Shown: positions 9,281-17,575 of the stretch, piece by piece
Layout: each line of letters starts with the position of its first letter
Numbering within the stretch: position 1 is the stretch's first letter
Assembly: GCF_001022965.1 (NCBI RefSeq)
Contig: NZ_LECZ01000021.1
Span: 62,001-126,000, forward strand
Source of the DNA: Enterobacter genomosp. O
Lineage (GTDB): Bacteria > Pseudomonadota > Gammaproteobacteria > Enterobacterales > Enterobacteriaceae
Length of the DNA: 64,000 nt
Reading direction: 5' to 3'
Notes under the pieces: generated by a model
The model's input: only the letters and a program-made list of their open reading frames with translations
Databases searched by the model: none
Told to the model about the DNA's origin: nothing
Made by a program: the position numbers and the translations under genes

Positions 9281-9647
9281 ACTCTATTCCTTCTCTGATG
9301 TTGCGCTGGTCCGTTGGGTCGTCTCCGTAAGGCGGCTTTTCGTACCATTTTCCCCATTCCGGTTTTGAGGTACCTGCCCGACCTTGAGCCCAGCCTGCTC
9401 CCATAAGAAGGATGTTTGCAGGGATCCCTGCCGCAGTACCTGCGGCTCCGAAGTTGAAGTTACCAAATGCAGCAAAATAAGGGTCGAATTTTTTATAATC
9501 CCAGGGACCACCATTTCGGACTTTTTGGTAGAACCAATAATACGTTGAGGGCGTGGCCATATTGCGTGACATTCCGTTAAGGCGTGCCTCACGCATATTA
9601 TTCGCTATAACGATTGAACCCGGTCCTGAGATAGGGACAGAAGCCAT
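9258..9647 (-). CDS. orphan polymorphic-toxin-type-44-like protein
   Basis: A 129-residue protein whose core (KVRNGGPWDYK, FGNFNFGAAG, GAGWAQ) resembles the bacterial toxin 44 (Ntox44) domain found at the C-terminal tips of polymorphic toxins. It has only a short N-terminal PISGPGSIVIANNMREAR segment and no PAAR, Rhs, VgrG, LXG or signal sequence, so how it would be exported is not visible. AAGGAG sits 6 bases before the ATG at 9647. The overlapping downstream gene encodes a likely immunity protein. The pair interrupts the conserved uspB-pitA junction and is more AT-rich in part than its neighbours, suggesting acquisition. The enzymatic activity is not established by the sequence. Confidence 0.68.
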   Translation of the reverse strand: MASVPISGPGSIVIANNMREARLNGMSRNMATPSTYYWFYQKVRNGGPWDYKKFDPYFAAFGNFNFGAAGTAAGIPANILLMGAGWAQGRAGTSKPEWGKWYEKPPYGDDPTDQRNIREGIEYAIQNGY

Positions 9648-9772
9648 ACATTCTCCTTTGTCTGGATTTTTCTTCTGTCCGCCATGATAGTTTTTTCTGC
9701 GTCTTAAAATTGAACAAAAAATGTTCAGAAAATCCTCATGTTATCAAACACTTCATGGCAAATAGCAGCCAT

Positions 9773-9806
9773 AAAAAAGCGGGTCAGTTTCCTGACCCGC
9801 TTTTTT
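9773..9806 (-). terminator. intrinsic terminator of pitA
   Basis: GCGGGTCAG (9779-9787) and CTGACCCGC (9792-9800) form a nine-pair stem with a TTTC loop, flanked by an A-run on the left and a T-run on the right. It follows the leftward pitA gene; the flanking runs make it potentially bidirectional. Confidence 0.9.
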
Positions 9807-9821
9807 GTCGCACTCAGCCGG

Positions 9822-11321
9822 TTAGATCAGCTTCAGCGAGATCCAGTACAAACCGCCAGACAGCAGAATCGATGCCGGAAGGGTGAACACCCAGGCCATC
9901 AGAATGTTGGTCACGGTTTTGCGCTGCAGGCCGCCACCGTCAACAATCATGGTACCTGCCACGGACGAGGAGAGTACGTGGGTCGTTGAGACCGGCATAC
10001 CGGTATAGCTTGCCAGACCGATAGACACCGCCGCCGTCATCTGCGCGGACATACCCTGCGCATAGGTCATGCCTTTCTTACCGATCTTCTCGCCGATGGT
10101 GGTCGCCACGCGACGCCAGCCAATCATCGTACCGATACCCAGCGCCAGCGCGACGGCCATGATGATCCAGATTGGCGCGTACTCAATGGTGTTGAGCATA
10201 TCGCCTTTCAGTTTCTTCAGGAGACGCTGGTCGTCAGCATTTACGTCAGGCAGTTTCGCCACTTTATCCGTCACATCAGAGATGCACAGCATAATGCGAC
10301 GCAGCTGGCCACGCTGCTCAACGGACAGTTTGTCATAGCTTTCGATATTGCCCAGCATGCCTTTCGCACGTTCCAGCGCGTTAATCGCGTTTGCCGGATG
10401 GCAGTGGAACTCGCCTGGCGCAGTCGTGGCACCCGCTTCCGGAGAAGGGATTAACTGGTCAACGCCGGTCGCCTTCTTCAGCAGTTCGGGATGCTGCTGG
10501 AAGTAGGTTTCGACGTTGTTCACCGCATCACGGGTACGGGTGATTTCGTAGCCAGAGGCATTCATGTTGACCACGAATCCTGCCGGTGCGACGCCAATCA
10601 GTACCAGCATCACCAGACCAATGCCTTTCTGACCATCATTCGCGCCGTGTGAGAAAGCCACGCCGATAGCGGAAATGATCAGAGCAATACGCGTCCAGAA
10701 TGGCGGCTTTTTCTTGCCGTCTTTCTTTTCACGCTCTGCTGGCGTCAGGTGAATACGGGAGCGTTTTTTGGTGTTGCTCCAGTAACGACGCAGGATGAAG
10801 ATCAGCCCGCCAGCCACCACCAGACCCACAATAGGGGAGACGATGAGTGAGGCAAAGATCCCCAGTACTTTCGGGATATTTAACGCATCAACAACCGATG
10901 TACCGGTCATCAGGGCGTTTGTTAACCCGATACCAATAATCGCGCCGATGAGAGTGTGAGAACTGGATGCAGGCAGGCCGAAATACCAGGTACCGAGGTT
11001 CCAGATAATTGCAGCAAGCAGCATTGAGAACACCATAGCGAGGCCATGGCCAGAACTAACGTTAAGCAGCAGATCCGTTGGCAACATATGCACAATGGCA
11101 TACGCAACGCTCAGTCCGCCCAGGAGGACACCAAAAAAGTTAAATACCGCCGCCATAACAACCGCAAGTTGCGATCGCATTGCGCGGGTGTAAATAACCG
11201 TTGCTACTGCGTTTGCAGTGTCGTGGAAGCCGTTGATCGCTTCGTAAAACAGTACAAAAACCAGAGCAAGCAATAATAAAAGCCCGGTATGTAAATCCAG
11301 GCCGGCAAACAAATGTAGCAT
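9822..11321 (-). CDS. pitA: low-affinity inorganic phosphate (metal-phosphate) transporter PitA
   Basis: Inner-membrane proton symporter for metal-phosphate complexes. At 499 residues it matches E. coli PitA. It carries the two inverted PHO-4 repeats, visible as [15 protein letters not shown] (about 28-42) near the N-terminus and [12 protein letters not shown] in the second half, with about ten hydrophobic segments and a long charged central loop. It is divergent from yhiN. In E. coli its neighbour on the downstream side is uspB; here a toxin/immunity pair lies between. Confidence 0.97.
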   Translation of the reverse strand: MLHLFAGLDLHTGLLLLLALVFVLFYEAINGFHDTANAVATVIYTRAMRSQLAVVMAAVFNFFGVLLGGLSVAYAIVHMLPTDLLLNVSSGHGLAMVFSMLLAAIIWNLGTWYFGLPASSSHTLIGAIIGIGLTNALMTGTSVVDALNIPKVLGIFASLIVSPIVGLVVAGGLIFILRRYWSNTKKRSRIHLTPAEREKKDGKKKPPFWTRIALIISAIGVAFSHGANDGQKGIGLVMLVLIGVAPAGFVVNMNASGYEITRTRDAVNNVETYFQQHPELLKKATGVDQLIPSPEAGATTAPGEFHCHPANAINALERAKGMLGNIESYDKLSVEQRGQLRRIMLCISDVTDKVAKLPDVNADDQRLLKKLKGDMLNTIEYAPIWIIMAVALALGIGTMIGWRRVATTIGEKIGKKGMTYAQGMSAQMTAAVSIGLASYTGMPVSTTHVLSSSVAGTMIVDGGGLQRKTVTNILMAWVFTLPASILLSGGLYWISLKLI

Positions 11322-11549
11322 AGGACGTTACGCCATTTTGAGGACATGAACGCGGCGCATTATCCAGGACAAATGCACGGCGGGCAAAGTGAAATATAGA
11401 CTTTTTTTGACATACCACCTGATTTGGGAAAAGTGCCTGAAAGGTTATTCTTTAAATTTCAATGGAATGGCTTTGTAATATCTTTTTACGCTGGTGTGAC
11501 CACAGAGGAAACTTTACAATCCGCGGCAGTTAACAAAGAGGATTTTGAC

Positions 11550-12746
11550 GTGGAAAGGTTTGATGCCGTGGTAATTGGCGCCGGTGCGGCGGGTATGTTT
11601 TGTGCGGCGATGGCCGGACAGGCGGGTCGTCGCGTGCTGTTGCTGGATAACGGTAAAAAGCCAGGCCGCAAGATCCTGATGTCCGGCGGCGGGCGCTGCA
11701 ACTTTACTAACCTGTATGTTGAGCCCGCGGCCTATCTGAGCCAGAACCGTCATTTTTGCAAATCAGCGCTGGCGCGTTACACCCAGTGGGATTTTATCGA
11801 TCTTGTCGGTAAGCACGGCATCGCGTGGCATGAGAAGACGCTTGGCCAGCTGTTCTGCGACGACTCCGCGCAGCAGATTGTCGATATGCTGGTGGCCGAG
11901 TGCGAAAAGGGCGGTGTGGTGATGCGCCTGCGCACGGAGGTGCTGGAGGTTGCCCGTGATGAACAGGGTTACACGCTGCAGCTCAACGGTGAAAGCGTCA
12001 GTGCCGATAACCTGGTGATCGCCAGCGGCGGTCTTTCCATGCCGGGGCTGGGCGCTTCTCCGTTCGGCTATAAGATTGCCGAACAGTTTGGCCTGAAGGT
12101 TCTGCCGACCCGCGCCGGACTGGTGCCATTTACGCTGCACAAACCGCTGCTCGAACAGCTCCAGACGCTTTCCGGAGTGTCTGTTCCGTCAGTCATTACC
12201 GCCGAAGACGGCACGGTGTTCCGCGAAAACCTGCTCTTTACCCATCGCGGCCTCTCCGGTCCGGCGGTGCTGCAAATTTCCAGCTACTGGCAGCCGGGGG
12301 AGTTTGTCACGGTTAACCTGCTCCCCGATTGCGATCTGGACGCGTTTCTCAACGAGCAGCGCGCGGCGCACCCTAATCAAAGCCTGAAAAACACGCTGGC
12401 AATGCAGCTGCCGAAACGTCTGGTGGAATGTTTGCAGGCGCTGGGGCAGATCCCGGATGTGTCGCTCAAGCAGCTTAACAGCCGCGAGCAGGAGACGCTG
12501 GTCGAGACGCTGACAAACTGGCGCGTGCAGCCAAACGGCACCGAAGGCTACCGCACGGCGGAAGTGACGCTGGGTGGGGTGGATACGAATGAACTCTCTT
12601 CCCGCACCATGGAAGCCCGCAACGTGCCGGGGCTCTATTTTATTGGCGAAGTGATGGACGTTACCGGCTGGCTCGGCGGGTACAACTTCCAGTGGGCATG
12701 GGCAAGCGCCTGGGCCTGCGCACAGGCGCTGGCAGAAGACAAGTGA
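11550..12746 (+). CDS. yhiN: HI0933-family FAD-dependent flavoprotein YhiN
   Basis: Predicted NAD(P)/FAD-dependent oxidoreductase of unknown substrate. The GTG at 11550 (AAGAGGATTTTGAC upstream) gives VERFDAVVIGAGAAG, collinear with the ~400-residue E. coli protein; the 42-residue in-frame extension upstream is not conserved. It has an N-terminal dinucleotide-binding motif (IGAGAAGM), the family's GGGRCNFTN segment and the C-terminal LGGYNFQWAWASA signature. The protein is 398 residues and appears intact. It is a single gene divergent from pitA. Confidence 0.92.
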   Translation: MERFDAVVIGAGAAGMFCAAMAGQAGRRVLLLDNGKKPGRKILMSGGGRCNFTNLYVEPAAYLSQNRHFCKSALARYTQWDFIDLVGKHGIAWHEKTLGQLFCDDSAQQIVDMLVAECEKGGVVMRLRTEVLEVARDEQGYTLQLNGESVSADNLVIASGGLSMPGLGASPFGYKIAEQFGLKVLPTRAGLVPFTLHKPLLEQLQTLSGVSVPSVITAEDGTVFRENLLFTHRGLSGPAVLQISSYWQPGEFVTVNLLPDCDLDAFLNEQRAAHPNQSLKNTLAMQLPKRLVECLQALGQIPDVSLKQLNSREQETLVETLTNWRVQPNGTEGYRTAEVTLGGVDTNELSSRTMEARNVPGLYFIGEVMDVTGWLGGYNFQWAWASAWACAQALAEDK

Positions 12747-12778
12747 CATAAGCTCGCTGCCACTCATCACGGTTGGAT

Positions 12779-13717
12779 TTATGGGCTGACGGTCGTTACG
12801 TCAGTCACGGCCAGAATATTGCTCGCGGCCACGGTCCCCATTTTAATATATGACGCTGCGGTGACGCCGCCAATATGCGGTGAAATAACCACATTTTCCA
12901 GGGATTGCCAGAGGTGCGGCGCCGTCAGCGGCTCGTGGGTAAAACTGTCCAGTGCAGCGCTGTGCAGCGTGCCATCCCTGAGCGCCGCCAGTAACGATTC
13001 ATTATGGATCAGTCCACCGCGTGCCGTATTCACCAGGATTGCGTTTCGCCTGCAGTGTGCGAGCATCTGGCTATTGATCATCCCTCGGTTCTCATCGGTC
13101 AGCGGACAGTGCAAAGAGATGACATCTGAACGGGAAAGAAGTCCTGTCAGCGTTTCTGCTCGTTCGCATTGGGCAGGCATGGACTTAGCATAGGGATCGT
13201 AAGCCAGCACCTTCATGCCGAAGGCGTGACCAATATTCGCCACGCGCGAACCGATGGCACCCAATCCGATCAGCCCTAACGTTAAGCCCTCCAGTTCAAT
13301 GGATTTATGCGTCGCCTTATCCCAGTGCCCGTCTCGCAGCCGCTTGTCCAGAGGCACCACGGACTTTGCGCAGGCGAGGATCAGCGCCCAGGTATGTTCA
13401 GCCACGGCCGCCGCGTTTGCGCCTGGCGCAGAACGGACGGCGATGTGGCGTTTGGCTGCTGCCGCCTGGTCTATCACATCGATCCCACTTCCGTGCTTGG
13501 AGATAACCTTCAGAGCCGGGGCGGCATCCATGACCTTCGCCGTGATCTTGCCGTAACGCACCAGAATTGCTACAGGATTGTGTCGTTTACACAGAGCGAT
13601 CAGTTCATCTTCTGTGGGCTGACGGCCCGCAAACACCACCTCAAAGCCTTGCAACATCACCATGGCCTGCTCTGCCAGATCGCTTCCGGTAACCAGAACT
13701 ACGTCTTTGCCTCCCAT
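12779..13717 (-). CDS. D-isomer-specific 2-hydroxyacid dehydrogenase
   Basis: NAD(P)-dependent oxidoreductase interconverting a 2-hydroxyacid and a 2-oxoacid; the substrate is not known. From the ATG at 13717 it is 312 residues, with the cofactor motif GLGAIG (151-156) and the family's catalytic residues Arg233 (NTARGG), Glu262 and His281 (SPHIGG). The ATG shares one base with the stop of the upstream RraA-like gene (TGATG), so the two are translationally coupled. It is the last gene of a two-gene operon beside an IclR regulator and an organic-anion transporter. The alternative GTG one codon earlier is less likely. It resembles the phosphoglycerate/glyoxylate reductase branch but is too short to be SerA. 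Confidence 0.85.
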   Translation of the reverse strand: MGGKDVVLVTGSDLAEQAMVMLQGFEVVFAGRQPTEDELIALCKRHNPVAILVRYGKITAKVMDAAPALKVISKHGSGIDVIDQAAAAKRHIAVRSAPGANAAAVAEHTWALILACAKSVVPLDKRLRDGHWDKATHKSIELEGLTLGLIGLGAIGSRVANIGHAFGMKVLAYDPYAKSMPAQCERAETLTGLLSRSDVISLHCPLTDENRGMINSQMLAHCRRNAILVNTARGGLIHNESLLAALRDGTLHSAALDSFTHEPLTAPHLWQSLENVVISPHIGGVTAASYIKMGTVAASNILAVTDVTTVSP

Positions 13718-14409
13718 CACAGCGTCTCCCCGTCAGCTAACATACCTGCCTTACGAAGCGCGTCATCAAGCCAGTGTGGGCGTAAATCGCCTTCACGGAT
13801 GGCGGCAAGACGCCGGGTCTCCATCTCCAGCTTTCCTTTTGCCAGAGCGATAACCTCCTGAACCTCATCGCGCGGGATCACTACCACGCCGTCGATATCC
13901 GCTACAACCAGATCCCCGGCCTGAACCGTCGCCCCGGCGACTGAAATGGGATGATTCACCCGGCCAGAAATTAACTTTGTCGGGCCGCAGGGGTTCAGAC
14001 CGGCAGAAAAGACGGGGTAGTGACCTTTGCTGAGGGTATCGGCATCACGCACAGCGCCGTCAATAATGATGCCCGCAATGCCGCTCGCCTGAGCCTGAGT
14101 GGCCATGATTTCTCCAAGCAGCGCGCAGCTCAGGTCACCTTTGCCATCGACTACCAGGACATCACCGGGTTGCGCCACCGCCATCGCAGCATGAATCGCC
14201 AGATTATCACCTGGACGGACTTCAACGGTGATGGCCGGACCCGCAACGGACATGTGTGGGGCCAGTGGTTTGATGCGACCATGAAGCGTACCGCGGCGAC
14301 CGGCCACGTCGGCCAGAATGGCGGCCTGATACTCGGCAGCCTGGCGAACATCCTCGGCAGAAACGCGTTCGAACTGACGGTTAATCGGGTTTTTTTCAGA
14401 AATGGACAT
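13717..14409 (-). CDS. RraA-like / HMG-CHA aldolase family protein
   Basis: Family members include 4-hydroxy-4-methyl-2-oxoglutarate/4-carboxy-4-hydroxy-2-oxoadipate aldolases, which release pyruvate, and the RNase E inhibitor RraA. This 230-residue protein is much longer than RraA (161) and keeps the aldolase-type Glu100-X20-Arg121-Asp122 arrangement and the PGDVLVVDG and GAVRDADT segments, so a metal-dependent lyase is more likely than an RNase regulator. GGAGG lies 5 bases before the ATG at 14409; the ATG four codons earlier overlaps that ribosome site and was rejected. It is coupled to the dehydrogenase and divergent from the IclR gene. Confidence 0.82.
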   Translation of the reverse strand: MSISEKNPINRQFERVSAEDVRQAAEYQAAILADVAGRRGTLHGRIKPLAPHMSVAGPAITVEVRPGDNLAIHAAMAVAQPGDVLVVDGKGDLSCALLGEIMATQAQASGIAGIIIDGAVRDADTLSKGHYPVFSAGLNPCGPTKLISGRVNHPISVAGATVQAGDLVVADIDGVVVIPRDEVQEVIALAKGKLEMETRRLAAIREGDLRPHWLDDALRKAGMLADGETL

Positions 14410-14454
14410 GCATGCCTCCATATTGTTTTACTGTGTACAATGCAGGTGTACTAT

Positions 14455-14535
14455 ACAAAACAACTATAGCGGTGTTGCTTTCCTTTTAGCCAGACCCGAG
14501 GTGGCGTTTGTGATGTAAACACGAAGTGACTCACA
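14455..14535 (-). promoter_or_regulatory. promoter/operator block 1 for the RraA-like operon
   Basis: An 81-base block nearly repeated at 16744-16824. On the minus strand it holds a -35 TGGCTA (14492-14487), an 18-base spacer and a -10 TATAGT (14468-14463). Upstream is a conserved stretch (14511-14535) ending in the dyad GTGACTCAC. The same spacing in both blocks suggests binding sites for one regulator, probably the adjacent IclR protein. Confidence 0.65.
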
Positions 14536-14578
14536 AAATTTGAGGTACACTCACTGCCGGGCTAACAAGGAGATAATG

Positions 14579-15316
14579 ATGGGGAATGAAGGCGTTGTAG
14601 CGGTTGAAAAAGCGCTGGCTTTACTGGATTGCTTCCGTCCTGGAGATGAGAGCTTGACGCTGACCGCGCTGGCACAGCTATCGGGTTATCACAAAACCAC
14701 GGTATACCGCTTGATGAATTCTCTTGAACGGATGAACTATGTCGTCAGGCATGAAGACGGCAATTATGCGCTTGGTCCACGTCTGCTTTACCTCGGCAAG
14801 CTGTATGAACAATCTTTCCATCTTTCCAGGGTGGTTCAGCCAGAACTTCAGGCCTTATCTCTGGCTTCTCAGGAGAGCGCCAGCTGGTATGTGCTGGAGG
14901 GAGGGCAGCGCCTTTGCCTGTTTCGCGCTGAAGCATCACATGGCCTGCGACACAGTAATCTTCCCGGCAGCCAGTTCCCGCTCGATAATTCGGCCATCAG
15001 TAAGGTATTGCGCCATTGGGGGCTCAATGAGAGCCTGCCGGAGGGAGAAGCTGAACTCCCTCTCTACACGTCAGGCGCACGCGATCCCCACACCGCTGCG
15101 TTTGCGATGCCTGTCTTCGGCGTTCACGACAAGCTGGTTGCGGCATTAGCCCTGACCGGTCCCATCTCACGGCTGACTGAAGATCGTCGTGAGAAGGAGA
15201 TAGGCCAGTTGATGAAGGCGACTGCCAGCCGTCTGTCGCAGAAAATGGGGGCGAGTAAAGCCTTTTGCTCGCAGTTTTATGGTGAAACGAGCGATACAGC
15301 GGAAGAGAACGCCTGA
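14579..15316 (+). CDS. IclR-family transcriptional regulator
   Basis: DNA-binding regulator with an N-terminal winged helix-turn-helix (about 5-65, LTLTALAQLSGYHKTTVYRL) and a C-terminal effector-binding GAF-like domain (about 75-245). The ATG at 14579 is chosen because AAGGAG lies 6 bases upstream; the ATG at 14576 is only 3 bases from it, and the longer ORF start at 14540 lies in the divergent promoter. About 245 residues, normal for the family. It is divergent from the aldolase/dehydrogenase operon and convergent with the transporter gene, so it probably controls both through the twin promoter blocks. The effector is unknown. Confidence 0.9.
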   Translation: MGNEGVVAVEKALALLDCFRPGDESLTLTALAQLSGYHKTTVYRLMNSLERMNYVVRHEDGNYALGPRLLYLGKLYEQSFHLSRVVQPELQALSLASQESASWYVLEGGQRLCLFRAEASHGLRHSNLPGSQFPLDNSAISKVLRHWGLNESLPEGEAELPLYTSGARDPHTAAFAMPVFGVHDKLVAALALTGPISRLTEDRREKEIGQLMKATASRLSQKMGASKAFCSQFYGETSDTAEENA

Positions 15317-15353
15317 CGAGCAAAGCGGGACAGGCGTCCCGCTCTGGTTTTGA

Positions 15354-16688
15354 CTAGTTCGTAACCTGCTTTTTATGGAGTCCTGCGTTGCGCGCCTGAC
15401 GCCCCATCACCAGCACCGCGATCCCACCCGCTACGCACAGCCCGGCCAGAGGAAGCATGGCCAGGGTACTGCTGCCCGTATGCTCATTAATAATGCCGTA
15501 AGCATTGACCATCACCGCGCCGCCAATAAGGTTGGCGATGGCCCCAATCGCGGCGAGGCCAGCGGCGGCTGAGGTGCTGCTCATCCAGCCCGATGCCAAC
15601 GCCCAGAACGGTCCCTTCATTGAATAAGCCCCGATCAGAATGATACTGAGGATCACAATCGTGGCGAACAGCGATACACTCACGAACGCGGCAATTACGC
15701 CCGCAGCAATCATGAAAAGCGTCAGCGCGGTATGCCAGCGGCGTTCGTTGGTCCGGTCAGAACTCCGTCCCCAGACAATCATGAGGACAGAGGCCAGGCC
15801 GTAGGGGATGGCGTTAAACAGACCTGTCTCCAGATTATTGAGATGGAACGTTTTGAGCAGCTGAGGAGACCAAACGCTGATCGTTGTACCCGCTGAAGAT
15901 GCACCCGCGTAAATCAGCGCCATCAGCCAGATTTGACGATGCTTCAGCAGCTGCCATGTCGTCTGGTGGCCGATACTTTTATGCTGCTGACGTTCACTCT
16001 CGAGCGTCGTTTCCAGCCAGTGTTTCTGCTCGCCGCTGAGCCAGTTTGCCTGATGAGGGCGGTCGCGGAGAATAAACCATGCGGCAATACCCAGCAGCAC
16101 AGCCGGCAAGCCTTCAATGATAAACAGGAGGTGCCAGCCGCGCAGGCCCAGCCAGCCATCCAGTGACAGAATTACGCCAGACAGCGGAGAGCCAATAAAG
16201 TTGGCCAGCGGGATCGCGACCATGAATGAGGCAATAATGCGTGCGCGATAGCGCGACGGGATCCACCAGGTCAGATACAGCACGACGCCCGGGAAGAATC
16301 CCGCCTCTGCGGCACCCAGCAAAAAACGTACGATATAGAGCGAGGTGGTGTTCTGTACTAGTGACATACACATGGACACAATGCCCCAGCTGATCATAAT
16401 GCGCGGTATCCACAGCCGGGCGCCCACTTTCTGCATCGCCAGGTTGCTCGGTACCTCAAACAGAAAGTAGGCCACGAAATAGAGGCTACTGGCGAAACCA
16501 AACGCCGCTTTGCTGAGGCCGAGATCCTCATTCATCTGCAGCGAAGCCATGCCGATATTCCCGCGATCGATAATGGAGACCAGGTAACTGACAATCAGAA
16601 ACGGGAGAATACGCCAGATCACCTTCCGCATTGTCTCTCTTTCTATGTCCTCGGTGGCGGTAGCGCCGTTACGTAAATGTTCTGTCAT
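15354..16688 (-). CDS. MFS transporter, anion:cation symporter (ACS) family
   Basis: A 444-residue inner-membrane permease with about 12 hydrophobic segments and the ACS-type features VSIIDRGNIGMA near TM1 and RFLLGAAEAGFFPGV in TM4. Relatives import hexonates, tartrate, phthalate and similar organic anions with protons. Its position beside the IclR regulator and its promoter copy, shared with the aldolase/dehydrogenase operon, make it the likely importer of that pathway's substrate. The substrate cannot be read from the sequence. It is convergent with the regulator gene. Confidence 0.9.
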   Translation of the reverse strand: MTEHLRNGATATEDIERETMRKVIWRILPFLIVSYLVSIIDRGNIGMASLQMNEDLGLSKAAFGFASSLYFVAYFLFEVPSNLAMQKVGARLWIPRIMISWGIVSMCMSLVQNTTSLYIVRFLLGAAEAGFFPGVVLYLTWWIPSRYRARIIASFMVAIPLANFIGSPLSGVILSLDGWLGLRGWHLLFIIEGLPAVLLGIAAWFILRDRPHQANWLSGEQKHWLETTLESERQQHKSIGHQTTWQLLKHRQIWLMALIYAGASSAGTTISVWSPQLLKTFHLNNLETGLFNAIPYGLASVLMIVWGRSSDRTNERRWHTALTLFMIAAGVIAAFVSVSLFATIVILSIILIGAYSMKGPFWALASGWMSSTSAAAGLAAIGAIANLIGGAVMVNAYGIINEHTGSSTLAMLPLAGLCVAGGIAVLVMGRQARNAGLHKKQVTN

Positions 16689-16743
16689 TGTGTCCTCGCA
16701 GGGTTTGTTCTTGGTTTTATCAGGTACAACTGTGTTTTATTAA

Positions 16744-16824
16744 ACAAAACCACTATAGCGACGGCGCGTTATTTTTATCCAGTTAATGGAAGGTTTAAAT
16801 GATGTAAATAAGAGGTGACTCACA
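16744..16824 (-). promoter_or_regulatory. promoter/operator block 2 for the ACS-family transporter
   Basis: The second copy of the 81-base block at 14455-14535. On the minus strand it has -35 TGGATA (16781-16776), an 18-base spacer, -10 TATAGT (16757-16752) and the same upstream motif (16800-16824, TGATGTAAA then GAGGTGACTCACA). The middle of the block is diverged, while these elements are kept. Confidence 0.65.
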
Positions 16825-16890
16825 GATAGTGCGCTCCGGATATATTGCTTACAGCTGTTGCCCAGCCACGCAAACAGGACACCCTATTAA

Positions 16891-17406
16891 GTGAATAATC
16901 ACGCAACGCAATTATTGCACCAACTTTTCCTCTCCACTCAACTAAGCTTCGACCAGGTGCCCCGCCGCGTTCGCGGGGCCATATCCCTTTTGGTCAGAGC
17001 ACGCGTCATGCAGCTACTCAGTATTATTATTTTGCTAACCCTTACCGTGGTGATTCATTCGCTGTGGATGTTCGGGGTGTTGAAATTCATTACGTTAGAA
17101 GTCGATTCTGCGGTTCGTATTGTTTTACGTAATGTCGGCATCGTTATCTCCATGATCTTCGCCCATCTCCTTGAGGCGGGGCTGTTTGCTGCGTTTTATT
17201 TTGTCATTGACGCGTTTAAGGACTGGAACACCAGTTTCTACTTTTCGCTGGTCAGTTACGCCACGGTGGGATACGGCGATGTCACGTTACCCCAGCACTG
17301 GCGGCTTATCGGCGGGGTGGAAGGGCTGGTGGGCGCGTTGATGGTTGGCTGGTCTGTGGCGGTTCTGGTGGCGGTGCTGCAGCGTTTGCGTGGCATGAGC
17401 GCCTAA
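16891..17406 (+). CDS. two-TM potassium-channel-like protein
   Basis: A 171-residue membrane protein of the Ion_trans_2 type. Hydrophobic segments lie at about 40-62 and 82-106, then a pore loop with the selectivity filter TVGYGD (125-130) and a last segment at about 138-162. No cytoplasmic RCK or nucleotide-binding domain is fused. The start is a GTG at 16891 with only a weak upstream ribosome site (AGGACA), so the N-terminus is uncertain; the next in-frame ATG (Met40) would remove the basic N-terminal region. It stands alone between the catabolic module and the TerC gene. Function as an ion channel is inferred from the filter. Confidence 0.8.
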   Translation: MNNHATQLLHQLFLSTQLSFDQVPRRVRGAISLLVRARVMQLLSIIILLTLTVVIHSLWMFGVLKFITLEVDSAVRIVLRNVGIVISMIFAHLLEAGLFAAFYFVIDAFKDWNTSFYFSLVSYATVGYGDVTLPQHWRLIGGVEGLVGALMVGWSVAVLVAVLQRLRGMSA

Positions 17407-17454
17407 ACGGCAGATGCGCGATCCCCGCCTGGTAAGGTAAAGTACACTCCTCTT

Positions 17455-17517
17455 TACGCAGCCGACAGGGCTGCGGCTTTGAGGGTGAAAAGGCTGATTA
17501 ACAGCCCACCCTTTTCT
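17455..17517 (+). promoter_or_regulatory. structured leader or terminator-like hairpins before the TerC-family gene
   Basis: A hairpin with arms GCAGCC / GGCTGC is followed by a second stem (GGGTG, AAAA bulge, GGCTG, ATTAA loop, CAGCC, CACCC) and then TTTT. It could end the ion-channel transcript or serve as an attenuator for the gene starting at 17576. It does not show the conserved bases of the yybP-ykoY manganese riboswitch. Confidence 0.4.
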
Positions 17518-17575
17518 GTTCCTGGTTTACGCCAGTTTGCATGGTGTTGTGTTTTGTCTGCCAAAAGGGTTTTGT

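Noticed and set aside
9284..9592. 102-residue ORF in another frame of the toxin-like gene
   Set aside because: Serine/threonine-rich low-complexity composition and no ribosome site, while the overlapping frame has recognisable motifs and AAGGAG.
13717..14409. Annotation as the RNase E inhibitor RraA
   Set aside because: About 70 residues longer than RraA, keeps the aldolase-type E-X20-RD arrangement and sits in a catabolic operon.
17407..17575. yybP-ykoY manganese riboswitch before the TerC-family gene
   Set aside because: The conserved GGGGAGUA and related core bases are not present.
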